Position numbers and translations under genes: made by a program. The notes beneath the pieces were generated by a model. That model searched no databases. It was not told where the DNA came from and saw nothing but the letters and a program-made list of their open reading frames with translations. DNA of 64,000 nt from Oscheius dolichura (Eukaryota; Nematoda; Chromadorea; Rhabditida; Rhabditidae): positions 9,362,001 through 9,426,000 of the forward strand of contig OW051496.1 in assembly GCA_932521035.1 (NCBI GenBank), in the 5' to 3' direction. Shown piece after piece: positions 1 through 10,785 of this stretch; the first letter of the stretch is position 1, and every line of letters begins with the position of its first letter.

Positions 1-1
1 G

Positions 2-3000
2 GAAGAGGACCCAGATAGACCGCCTTCTGTTCTACTGGAGGCTGTCACCCTTCGCTGTGAGATAGACACCAGTGGGCCCGTGCTGGAATTGCCGAAACCT
101 ACCTATGTGAAAAAGTAACTTTTATATTAAAAAGAACCGCTTGTAAACAGCGTACAAAAACAAATAAATCTCCGAATTTCAAGAAAAATACCGTAATCCG
201 TTCAATAGAACCGCCCGTACAGTATACCCCAACTGTAAGCCTGCTCCATCGAACACCGCGCGTATTATTGCCGTTTTTATAGCTTTTTTAAAATTTATAC
301 GATATCTACAGTACGGTGGTGATCTTTTAAAAAGACAAAATAGAAAGAGATGAATATAACAATAGAAAAATATCGGAAGATACAGCCGTGAAACTTTTGA
401 AATGTATAAGATACCGTATAACTGGAAGAAAAAAGAGGAATTTGTGAGGTCTGGTAGGAATCAGACTACGGGTTAGCCTACCGTCTGCTGTTTACAAGCC
501 GTCTTTTTTGACGACTACCGTCCATTTTAGCTTATTTCCTCTCCCAGTCTAATTGTGAATTACTTCAACATTTGAATATTTCAGTGTTTCGCGGCGTTTC
601 TCCGATGCGATGCATTCATTTTCGTCTCGGGGACGTGCAAAATCCGTGGCTTTTGGAGTTGCACCTGGAAGGCGGCGGCATTCCCATACACCGGAGATTC
701 CCCGCGGCTCGGATGAGGGAAAAATGCTCCATGGGCTACGGCCTCCACTGGTAAGAGACCTATAACCATCTTTTAAAGTGGATTTTAATCACTAATTTAA
801 TAGCAAAAATAAGGGTAAGGCCTCTGTTTTTTAGAAGACGTCACAATCGTTACCCGCTCGTGTTGTGACGGCAAAATGTGTTCATGGGGAGCACAGCGTG
901 CGCTTCGTGAGTTAACCGCGAAAATTATGAGATCTATCCTCTTTTTGAACTTTGTCTTCCCAAATTTTTATATGATTTTGCACGTGTGGCACTTTCACAG
1001 ACGCTGGGAAATCCAGAAAGAGAGAAAAAGGAAAGTAAGCATGCTCTATTCCCACCCGTTTCTGAACCTGTGCCTGCTATCAGTTGACTTTGGATTGAAG
1101 GGTGGACTTGGGATGCGAGCATGGATGGACTTGATTTTAATCGGAGACAGCCTTTTAAACGTGTGTTTTTAAGGTGGAAAGAAGGAAGATGAGACGATTG
1201 AGCGAGATGATATCCGACTGGGAGCGGCCGTCACGTACTTCCCTCCAGAATATGTATGCCTATGCCAGAAGGGAGAGTGTCTACATCGCTAGGAAGAAAC
1301 TCGCCGGGTTAAAGGTCTATTCCCCCTTGAAATTCCCTTCAAGACCTTATTTCCTTTCAGGATTGGGCTCTAGATCTCCTGGCTAAACTGAAATCCAAGC
1401 AGGGGATGGCCATCCGCCGCGAAACCCGAGCAACAAAGCTGGTGGCTACCGTAATGGGTCAGTTTTCCTCATTTTTCAGTATAAATTGGAAATTTTAGTG
1501 GTTTTCTTGGTCTGCTGGCTGCCCTTCTTCACCCTGAATATGATTAAAATCTACAAACTGATCTATAACGGCTGGTCTAATGATATGGAAAAATGGTTCC
1601 ACTGGTTCACCGCCCTAGGATATCTGAATTCTTCACTTAATTTCTTCATCTATTCCACAATTAATCCAGTTCGTTTTCAAAATAATTTTCCAGGAAAATG
1701 ACATAATTTTTCCAGAAATTTCGACACTCATTCCGTCGGTTGTTAGGCTTCTCCCGGTCTCGAAGAAGGCGCGAAAAGTCTTGGATGAATCCGCCAAAAG
1801 AACAGAGCAGCAGGTAAGGCTCCTTTTATTCTTGGGACTACCGTAATCCTTCAAATCTTGGGGCAGCAAAAAATTAAGGAATTACGTTATAAAAACTGTC
1901 CTTGGCCTGCTCCCCGCTGCCTTGGGGGCTCACTTGGTAACTATGATTCCTCAAGCCCCCATTTTTTAAACCGACTAGTTTTTCGTGTTTTTCGGCAAAG
2001 TTTCCCAAACCGCCCGACCCTTGCCTTGGAAGCCGATCAGTTATTTTCAAGGTAAAAGTTGTTTCCAGGAATCTTACCGAGTTAAAAAGAATCGTTATGG
2101 AATGATCCCCGGTAGAATATGGCCCTCCAGATCAAGATTGGGGGATTTTCCTCCAGTAGAGGGATTAGAATTCGGGCCCTCCCCCTGGGTTGCGTGACCC
2201 AGGCCAAGGACAGTTCGAACAGTTCCTTCCCCTTCCCCGGATTCCACTAGATTTAGCTCCAGATTTTCTCTATAAATAGCGTAGTTCTATATTTGTAGAG
2301 GTCCTGTAAAGTGTGGTTGTGGTTTGAACAAGATCGTCAAGGGTCCACTGAAGCGCTCCTCCACCGCTGGGTAAGTACCATCACCATTTTCCCTTTGAGA
2401 GTTCTGTATTGAATACGAGTAAGAATAGTCTCTTTTTTTGTTTGAAAACTTCTATAATGGATAATTTTTTTTGGAATGGAATATTCTTGTTTTCCTATTT
2501 TTAGTTCAAGCACAAGTTCCCCAGTCGCTACGCCGTCGCTGGAAAGGTAACATACACGCACACAAGGAATATTATGACTCTGACTCTCTACTGTGTGGCG
2601 CATGTTGCCCTAATCTTTTAGCTTACTTTGCCTGGTTATTTCTTGGTCATATATATGCATCCATTATCTATAACTAGCCTGTTTTTTCCCTCTTTAAAAT
2701 GAGAAGAATACCAGCCATTTCAGAGCCGCTGCCAATCGGAAACAAAGCGTTCCCAAGCCGGAAATCGTCATCGATGAGATCTCCCCCAATCGGGTATCCA
2801 TTTCTGCCGGGGGATGCACCACATTCCGGCGATCATCCGACGACTGCATCCGACGATCATCGTCGGAGATCATTGGCGGAATCCACCTCCCTTCGAACCA
2901 GAGCAACAATGAAAAGAGACGGTTAGTAGCTATGTCCATTGTGTGTGGAAGGGGGCCAGGGCTATTAAAAATTCAACTCAACCCGAAAAGTAACGGAGAC

Positions 3001-3692
3001 ATTCACACGATGACACATTCACGGGAGCTTCATTAAAGTTGAACCGTGTTCTCATCGGGGTGGATATTATATTTCGGGAGGGTGGAAGGGGACGAAGAGT
3101 TTAGTCCTTCCTTTTTGTTGAAAAGAAAAGAAGAGATCACTAAAGGCCAGTAGTGGACTTTTAAACGGTTCAAATTGAACAGGCGAACCATTCAGTCGTC
3201 CGGGATGGGGCGCTACTTGACCTTGGGGCTGCCCGCCGGCCCCGGGGCAAATGACCCATTTTTTGGAAAAGAGTTATTGGATATTTGACATACCCTGGAA
3301 ATACGCCATATAGTTTTTTTTCTCTCTAATGGATAGGGTTACAGTAATTTGCCTCACCGGGACCATTTTGGAATTGGGGAACAAAATCGCAAATTTTGCC
3401 TGATTTTCAAGACACCTTGCCATGGCCTGGTTATTACGTCCTTCACCAGAGAAATTGCCCGAATGGGTTACTGTAGGCAGTTACAAACCCAAATCTCCCA
3501 AATTCCGGAAGTGTCAAAGGGGTCACAAATTTGGGAGAGCCTGAATTTGATCCAATTTTGCCAACATAATGATTCTCCCTTTTCAGAGGTTCCGGAATGT
3601 CGAACAGCTCCGCGTCTCTCCAAATCCACGAGTCGCGAATGACCTTCGAAGCCATGGTTCACGACCAGGTGGACGTAGAGATATTCGTGTGA
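2..3692 (+). CDS. Biogenic-amine-type class A GPCR, 3' part (ICL3 to C terminus)
   Basis: Partial gene; its 5' exons lie before the window. Exons read as 2-114, 585-750, 1174-1314, 1361-1457, 1499-1668, 1716-1813, 2299-2370, 2505-2546, 2724-2921 and 3587-3692, and every junction phase agrees. The first exons encode a long, basic, Ser/Arg-rich third intracellular loop. The 1361 exon ends in RRETRATKLVATVM, the usual run-in to TM6. The 1499 exon has TM6 with the CWLPFF signature and TM7 LGYLNSSLNFFIYSTINP, an NPxxY variant in which Tyr is not kept. The 1716 exon gives helix 8, KFRHSFRRLLGF. A long Ser/Arg-rich tail ends in DVEIFV. CWLPFF and RRETRATK are typical of serotonin, dopamine, octopamine and tyramine receptors; the ligand-contact helices are outside the window, so I do not assign a ligand. 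A poly(A) signal AATAAA lies at 3911. Confidence 0.85.
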
Positions 3693-4526
3693 AGTGCAGC
3701 ACGCGTTAGAGAGCTGGGCCTCGGTTAGGAAAGCGCATGTTTCATCTCTCTCTCTAATCCGTTTTTATTACTTTTTCTTCTCTTTCTAGCCATGTGAGCA
3801 TGTCTGTTCTAGCCAGCTTTTCTTGTCTTTGCTGTGCATGCACAGGCCCTCCATTACAGTAGGCGTCTTTTTAGCAACTGACACTCCTGCCGCCGGCTCT
3901 TCCGCGCCGTAATAAACAATAATTTGTATTTTGTCTCCTACCCTCATTCGACTCCTTTCTCCCACTTTGATCTCAATATTTTACGGGTTTCTTATGATTT
4001 TGTACTTATTTTGTGGTCTCTTATACCTTATAAATGAGCAGTTATCTTATGTGATTTATGACTTTAAAGGAAAATAAGAATAAATTGTCATACTGTACGT
4101 TCTCTTCTGGCTAGATTCGGTTCGTTGTTCGAGTCCAGCCAGTCAACTTCAAGGAAGACAAGAAAATAACCCAAATCGGCAGAGTTTGTAGAGAAAAGTC
4201 TGGGCTACATTTTGAAAGTAAAAACGTCCTGCGAACTCCCAAGAAAGACAGAGGTATATTCGGGCCAAATGCCGCTAATTTTGGATAAGACGTGCCCGTG
4301 TGGGATTCTTCAAGAAGAAATGACCATTTGAGCACCGTTTTCCCACAAAAAGGGGGTCAAAATTGCATGGATTCAAAAAAATCACGTGAAGAAGAAAACC
4401 GGCAGTGAAAATAACCAAACATCACACTCCAAGACTAAATCTTGGCTTACAAGAGATGAAATAATTACCTGCAATGAAAAACAATGGACATATTGGCATC
4501 TTTATTCGCAAAGACGGTCGCCTTGT
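3693..4526. other. Intergenic: GPCR 3' UTR and PDZ-gene 3' side
   Basis: No gene is supported here. The first 220 bases after the GPCR stop probably form its 3' UTR, with AATAAA at 3911-3916. An open frame on the minus strand near 4111-4335 lacks splice support and recognisable motifs. Confidence 0.6.
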
Positions 4527-6052
4527 CTACTTTTTGACGGGGCGAAGAGCACGCCCCTCGTGGTCGGAGGCAATGACGTGCGAGCCGATGGCTTCGTTGA
4601 TGCAGACGCGCTTCTCCAGGGTTCCCGGCTTGAGAATCGACGACTTGGGGATCATCTTCTGGGCCAGCTTGTTGCGCTCGCGCAGGGCGATGGCCATCAC
4701 GTCGGAGTTCATCTGCACGGAGGGCGGCTGGGCCACCTGGGCGGACAGCGCCTGCTGGGTCCAGTGCTTGGCCTCGGCCGTCTCCGGGCGCTCGATGACC
4801 ATCGTCACCTGGCCCTTCGTCTGGAGACCCTTGATGAGCAGGTCCCGGGCGACGTCCTTGTCGGTGACGGGCATCGCATCAATGTCGATCACGTGGTCGC
4901 CGGTCAGCAGCTGGGTGGCAGCCAGAGAGCCGGGGTCACAGCGGGAGACGAGCACACGGTTCTGAAAAAAAAACAATATAATTAACTTTCTTCCAACTAT
5001 TCGTTAGGTCAGCTTACTGTAATTCAAGTGCGTTGGATACTTCCCGGCCAGCGCTACAATTTCAGCCGGGCTGCGGAATTCAAATGGATAAGGCGCGCGC
5101 GCATCCCGCTAGGCTGTTTCTATAAATGTGACCCGCTAAATTACTGTAATTTAAATCCTAGGACTTCTATTTGCCGCTGACTGAGCGGTTGATGCTCATT
5201 CGGGTTCAAAATACTGCGAGCTTCAAAAGTTTTCAAGCCAGGTGCCGGTGCAAGAAGCCGGTACACGGTTTGCGCGCGCGCCCGCACCCGTACCACCTTG
5301 GCCAGAACTCTCTCCAACAGTTCCAAATTAGCAGGCTTCCGTCTCCTGCCGATCATTTACGGGTAGAGGCGCCCGCATTGTCTGAGGCACATTGGTGCGG
5401 GTGGGGCTGGCTCTTTTTCGGCCGAATTGCAGCTTCTTGGCTTTGAAATGACCTGCGCCAGTGCTAATACCTCAAAAGCGAAAATTTTCTTCTCAACTTG
5501 TTGGAATACTGACGTGTAAGGGCTTCAATTGTACCCTAGCTAGCGGTCGGTCATGAACTACCCGATTTTTGCGAAAAAGCAGCAAAAATAGCGGCGGAAA
5601 GGCGCACGAGCGAACTAAAACCGAGTCCTAACCTGGAAGTGCTTGATGCCAAGTCCGAGCTTGGGTCCACCGGGGGCCCAGACGAGTTTCGCCATCCAAT
5701 AGGCGTATCCGTCTCGGCGCTGGATGAGCTTCTCCCGCTCGGCCGGGATGTGGCAACGCTGCTCCAGCTCTTCGACCTTCTTCATATCCCTGCAGATCTT
5801 GAGCACAGCAACCGGGGGAGCAAAGCGCAGAGCGCGGAAGAACGTATTCTGATCGACTACTTTCTTTCCATTGACCGTGAGTATCTGGTCGCCGACTTTG
5901 ATCTTGCCGTCGGCCAGGGTGCCCGTCTGGACTTTGATGATGACCAGCTTGTCGTTGGGAGTAGCGCCGAGGGGCTCGCCTTCCTCCATCTCGATTTCGA
6001 TTTGGAGTGTTTGAGCAGCGGCTTCTTGACCTCCTTCTTGATCCTTGGACAT
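4527..6052 (-). CDS. Two-PDZ-domain protein, nematode sperm-type
   Basis: Two exons, 5633-6052 and 4527-4961, joined in phase 0 across a 671-bp intron, give 284 residues. The first PDZ-like domain (about residues 18-90) contains GEPLGATPNDKLVIIKV, then VGDQILTVNGKKV. The second (about 128-205) starts with the carboxylate-binding-loop-like GPKLGLGI; its first strand is cut by the intron and continues RVLVSRCDPGSLAA. There is no signal peptide or membrane segment, so it is probably a cytosolic scaffold that binds C-terminal peptides. Length and double-PDZ layout resemble the nematode SMZ sperm PDZ proteins, but that assignment is from memory of the family and only tentative. The intron carries a small inverted-repeat element. 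The 3' exon plus part of the intron is copied at 38419-38938. Confidence 0.82.
5275..5378. repeat. Inverted-repeat element (CACCCGTA family) in the PDZ intron
   Basis: The left end reads GCGCGCCCGCACCCGTACCA and the right end is roughly its inverse (TTTACGGGTAGAGGCGCCCG). It belongs with the other CACCCGTA-ended elements of this window. The ends are imperfect. Confidence 0.5.
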
Positions 6053-6569
6053 TTTCAGCTACAGCAAGTGTCCTGCTCCGGCGAGATGCGAATAATGAAA
6101 GGATTATTGGCTGGCAGAAAGCTATTGTCCACTTTGGACGGGTTTTTGGACAAATTACAGTAAATTACTTGATTTCGACCGTTATCTCTTTGGCGGGTAG
6201 TTCTAACCAACGTTTTACCGGATTCTAATTGACAAGAAAAGTACACGAACTCAACCACGTCTATTTGGCTGATTCTGTGACAGCGATGTCAGGAAGAAGA
6301 GTCGCTCGGGCAAGAAGAACAATGCCGGAAATGTGGCGTTCTACGTAAAGAACTCGGCAAGTAATACGTTCGACACCTTCCTGTAGACATGTAGGGATAA
6401 AGAGGCCTCTGTGATTTCCCTGTTTCTTATTGTTTACTTTTCTTTTTTTTGTTATTGATGCCTCTCCCCTCGTTCAGCTCCCACAGCTGACTATTCCAAG
6501 ACACTACCGTTATATGAAGAAAAAAATGTATGTACATAAGAACATTTTATGTACGGTAAATATAACTGA
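6053..6569. other. Gap between convergent-side ends of PDZ and DHHC genes
   Basis: It contains the upstream region of the PDZ gene (5' side at 6053) and the 3' UTR of the DHHC gene. No open frame with splice support was found; pyrimidine-rich stretches occur at 6420-6460. Confidence 0.5.
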
Positions 6570-7811
6570 CTAGATATCCTTTGCGGATACGCGTTCAATA
6601 TCACGGTTGACGAAACTGGTGCCATCTGAGGGAAGAGGGGAAGGCACGTATGGAGATACGGCGATTAGATACCAACGAGTGCCTAGCGCATGCTTTAGGT
6701 TGTCTAACAGACCAAGTTGATAAGCATGAACATCCTGAAAATAAATATGAAAATTCATGGAAAATACTTACTAGTAAATATTCTATTCTGGTTTGACCGT
6801 TATACAAACAGAAAAGTTGAGCTGCGAGTAAATAAATAGCAAAAAAAAAGACGGTAAATGTGCAAGCTTGGAAAACAAGACAGCCAAATTGAGAGAGGGA
6901 AATATATCTGAAAAAAGATGAGTACATAGGCAAAAAATGTCCACTAGCCTTGCAACAAAAGCTAAATGAGGTAGACAGAGTTGCCAAATTTTCCCGATCG
7001 AAAATGGGCCATCCATCCGTGTCCACACAAAATCCCATGTGTAACTGAAACAATAAGATACGTTTACAGAGAAACCTACTTGGTTAAGGCAGCCATCAAA
7101 ATAACAAGATTAATAATAGCGGCAACAAAGTAACTAAACATCAGATTATTAGGAAATGTTGTAGGGAGTGAATACCGTTGATTAAAATGTCCCACGCAAA
7201 CGGCTCCAAATGAACAATGATGATCACGCCGAAAAACGCAGATATCGCAAACTGAAAACATATGATGCTCTGTTATACAAGCAAAAAAAGGTAATAAATA
7301 AATGTATTTATTTAAAAGAATCTCACTTGGGCAATGGTATGCTCTTGGAGGAGCATTTGTGTGGCAGGAGTGACAATATCTAAAATTTAAATTAATTAAT
7401 TAAAAAAAATATTACCTGAATCCAGGTTTGACAACGTTTGGTAAGACGGAATTCCGTCCACTGGGGCCGATGTATAACATTTTGTACCAGTTTAAATAAA
7501 CATTGGAAGCTAATAAAAGCATCGTAAATACTCGTATATTCCAAGCTAAAACGAAATTGCAAAAGAATAATACACTAATACAACCTTCTCCAAATACAGG
7601 ATACCATGTTGGTAAAATCCAAAATATATGCATCAAAAAACCAATAGGCATAATAACTAAAAATACTGTCGTTGCCACCTAAAAGATTATAAATTAAATA
7701 AAAACAAAACATAAATTGCTTTACAATATCTTGTGGCTGTTTGGGAAGATACTTGAAAAATCGTGCTTTGAGGTCGTCCACTTCTCGATCATCGTCGTGC
7801 ATAGGGAACAT
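6570..7811 (-). CDS. DHHC-type protein S-acyltransferase (palmitoyltransferase)
   Basis: Multi-exon gene for a membrane enzyme that transfers palmitate to cysteines of target proteins. Exons 7725-7811, 7585-7678, 7416-7545, 7327-7379, 7176-7251 and 7080-7133 agree in phase. The cysteine-rich domain is split over two exons: YCHSCHTNAPPRAYHCPIC, then DICVFRRDHHC with catalytic DHHC. Downstream come HFNQRYF, a membrane helix and then NYTWDF. Hydrophobic helices lie before the domain (VATTVFLVIMPIGFLMHIFW; TMLLLASNVYL) and two after it, the usual four-helix plan. The penultimate coding stretch (6777-7062) probably contains one more intron: its start reads in one frame (LPHLAFVARLV) and its end in another (NGQTRIEYLL). 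The last exon, 6570-6736, gives AYQLGLLDNLKHALG, typical after the fourth helix. The start is chosen because a TTTTCAG acceptor lies 5 nt upstream of ATG 7811. Confidence 0.9.
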
Positions 7812-9633
7812 TTTTCTGAAAAGTGTTTCGATAAGTTGATGAAACAAATAATGAAAACGAAATGCGATTATAAATGCAGTGATAAATGGTGTTTTAAAAT
7901 ACAAGTTTTATACAAATGACTGCTGACTGCTTCATGTAAACAGCACGAGGTGCACATAACACAACGGCAGAGTTGGGCTGGCAGAGGCACTGCCTGCGTC
8001 TCTGCCACGATGAACAACAATCAGCAAACACCGATACTAGTTTACCGGTATGCCGAAATGTTACGGGTGCGGCGGCGACGCATAACATAACTTTGAATGT
8101 CTTCTATTTCATCCATTTGGCCTCGTTTTTCTGATTTTTAAAGCAATTTTTATTGATATATTTATTAAACATATCACAGTAAAGATCACAAAAGCGAGGC
8201 AGACGTTTCTTGGGCAAGCTGTAGTCTTCTATCCTCCTTCGTTCGATTCTGAAAGCAAGCGAATGAAATAACAAATAAACTGACCTGAAAAATAATCCAC
8301 GTCGTTCTCCGAGCCGAAGATAAGCTTATCCTGCAAAATAAATAATAGAAAAGATCAATATAAACAAAAATAGCAAAAATATTACGCACAAGTCTTTTTC
8401 GCAAAAAAAAATTTGCGCAGAGCTTCGCCTCTATTTATGGTTTTTTCATATATAAAGAGCTACACTAGATACATATATTATCGGCAATAACAAAAGCAAT
8501 ATCTAAATGGAAAGATACTCGCTGAAATCAAACTTACTTGAATTATTTGCAAATATCCTGTGGAGAGCTCCAGCTGCACAATCCACTTGTTCTCTTGCTT
8601 CTGCTTGGATCTAAAAATAATGTAATATCAATTAGAAATAATGTAAAGCAAAATAAAAATGATAAAACAACAGGAGAAAGCAACACAGCAAGAGTTACAC
8701 ATGAAATAATGACGAAAAGCGCAAGCGACTTGCAATATGCTAATTGGGCTCATATTTTTCTCATTTTTCTTCCTGTAACCGTTATAATACGTTGCTAACC
8801 TACTAGGCTATGTGTAAAAAATAAGTAGAAGCAAAAGCAATACGAAAATCAAAAGAAATACATCAAATTTCCTTTTAGATTCGTCTGCTGCGTTATTTTT
8901 TTGGATTTTTTATTACTTTAATTGCATGCCACATGCTCAGTGATACTGCAAAAAAACCGCTATCGAATGTAAATATTTTTACAACAAAAATAATACAATG
9001 AAAATAAGTACAAGCAAAGAAATAGATAAATTTGTCGGTGAAACGATTTTCTCAAAAAAAGAACGCTAACGAAAAACACGGACCCCCGAAAAGAGATCAT
9101 CTACATCATCTACATTTTTTTCTACTGCCGGTAGCTCCCTTTAATTGATCAGAATATTATTACTCCTTTTTATTCTGGGGGAAGGATGCCAAGTCCTTGC
9201 GGCTCGCTTTAGATCGACCCATTTCATCCAGGTGGGTCCTTCCGGGCGCCAATGTGGCTATTATTGCTTGGGATGTTGTGCAAAAAGATTTATCGTCAGA
9301 GAATTTCCGAGATTTTAGCTTCCAGTAAGAGTTTCCTTCACTCCACCTTTCTTTTCGTTTGCTTGGAATATGGCAATCTTTCTTGCCCATTCCCGGCCGG
9401 CAATCGTTTCTCCGATTCATCTTTCTCACAATTCTGGATTTTTCATGCTCATTTTTACTCTTTTGTAATTTATCTCTCTTTATTTTTCATTCAACAAGGG
9501 TAGAAAAGCTAGTAGCATTGTGCACTGGAAACGTGCTCGACTGCGCTATTTCATCGCTTGGCGCTGGGTTAAAATTTTCGAAACCGTCTTTATTTTATGA
9601 AGTATGTATAAATAATTTTTCTCTCTTTTCAGA
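7812..9633. other. AT-rich gap with a possible small gene
   Basis: Most of this stretch shows nothing I can assign. 8040-8085 holds a single GCACCCGTAACATTTCGGCA end resembling the inverted-repeat family of this window. On the minus strand about 8175-8610 there are exon-like blocks (8543-8611, 8398-8442, 8287-8331, 8180-8248) with plausible acceptors, reading for example IQAEAREQVDCAAGALHRIF and DKLIFGSENDVDYFS. I do not recognise them and the 3' frame is ambiguous. From 8612 to 9150 it is AT-rich and featureless. Confidence 0.35.
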
Positions 9634-10583
9634 ATGGATGAGTCAATACCGTCTTCGTTTCTGAGTAATCTGGACTCGCCTCCTGCTACCGATAGCAACC
9701 TGGAATCACTTCATATTGCCGATGCCAATAACACGGAGGAAAATCGCCCTCCTGAAGAAGAAGACGATGATTATGAATTTGCCAAAACAACAGCCGAGGT
9801 AAACTAGCTAAATTCATAGCAATGCTTTTTATTTAGGTTTTATCAGACATGAAAAAGGCTTGGGTCAATGAGCACGGCTCACCAATTCTTCTTCCACACA
9901 AGTACGAAACTGTTGAATGTCTTTTGGATCAACTTGACGGAATGGAACAAAATATTGACAACTGTAAAAATAAGGTACGCTTTCTGTATGTATTATTTAA
10001 CTTTATTTAGATCAGTTTAAAAGTTGCCGCTCACCGATTAGAAGTGCTCCGTATCGGCTACATTGTCAACGATTATGTGAGGCGGCGTCTTGAAAAACTA
10101 GAGGAAAATTCAAGAGGTGTGCTTAAAAGACATAATCGCCGAATTAAAGAAGGTAGGTGATTAATATTCGCTTAAAATTTTGGTTTAGGTAGATCGCCGC
10201 TTTTATCAGAAGAAGAACTCCATTTTGCAGCTAAATACGCTCAAGCCGAAGCTAAACTTCTTGGAAACACATTCTTAGGTTAATTTTGCTATATTCCGTG
10301 TAACGTTTCCTTACAGCTGAACTACCACCGCCGTTTCGCAGAATTCCCGTTCCTGACATAGATACACAACTCGAAAGAGTAGGATTTTCTGTTCTAATTT
10401 ATGCATTTCAATTTGTAGGTTTTCGCTCAGGTTACAACTGATGATGCAGAAGCCGTTGATGCTCCAGACTATCAAGACAAAAATGCCGACGTTATCATCG
10501 AGCTGCCCAAAGATTCTGTCCATTTGATTCCATTTGATTCCGTCCAGGATCACGTTGAAAATGGCAAAGTTATGCTGATGTAG
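9634..10583 (+). CDS. sld-5: GINS complex subunit SLD5 (GINS4)
   Basis: Six exons, 9634-9798, 9837-9974, 10011-10152, 10189-10278, 10317-10378 and 10419-10583, all phase-consistent, give 253 residues; human SLD5 is 223. SLD5 is one of four subunits of GINS, which joins MCM2-7 and CDC45 to form the replicative helicase. Family marks: VLSDMKKAWVNE at the start of the alpha-helical A domain, VECLLDQLDGMEQNI, ISLKVAAHRLEVLRIGYIV followed by RRRLEKLE, LLSEEELHFAAKYAQAEA, and the C-terminal B domain with DVIIELPKDSVHLIPFDSV, ending KVMLM. An acidic, nematode-specific N-terminal leader of about 50 residues (EENRPPEEEDDDYEF) precedes the domain. TTTTCAG ends one base before the ATG, suggesting trans-splicing. 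Confidence 0.93.
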
Positions 10584-10785
10584 GTATTGTTATTTTATAC
10601 CTTTCCTCTTTGACAAATTGGCTTTGTAATTTGTTAACTTATGCACATTGCTGTGTTACGCATTCTTTCATTTACATGAATGTTTCCTATTCTACTAGAA
10701 GTATTTTTTAAAGTTTACTAACAAAATAGCTATAAAAAACAACACGAAAATATGACAAACCGGATTCTAAAAATTGACAGGTAGT
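10584..10785. other. 3'-3' gap between SLD5 and cullin-4
   Basis: Only about 200 bp separate the stop codons of two convergent genes. It must hold both 3' UTRs and polyadenylation sites; no other feature is seen. Confidence 0.5.

Noticed and set aside
4386-4985. Plus-strand open frame over the PDZ exon
   Set aside because: It is the complement of the PDZ exon (His/Gly/Leu-rich shadow); the same shadow appears over the copy at 38.4 kb.
7894-8088. Open frame upstream of the DHHC gene as an N-terminal exon
   Set aside because: Its start coincides with a CACCCGTAACATTTCGGCA repeat end, it has no hydrophobic or family signal, and the downstream ATG at 7811 already has a good acceptor just before it.
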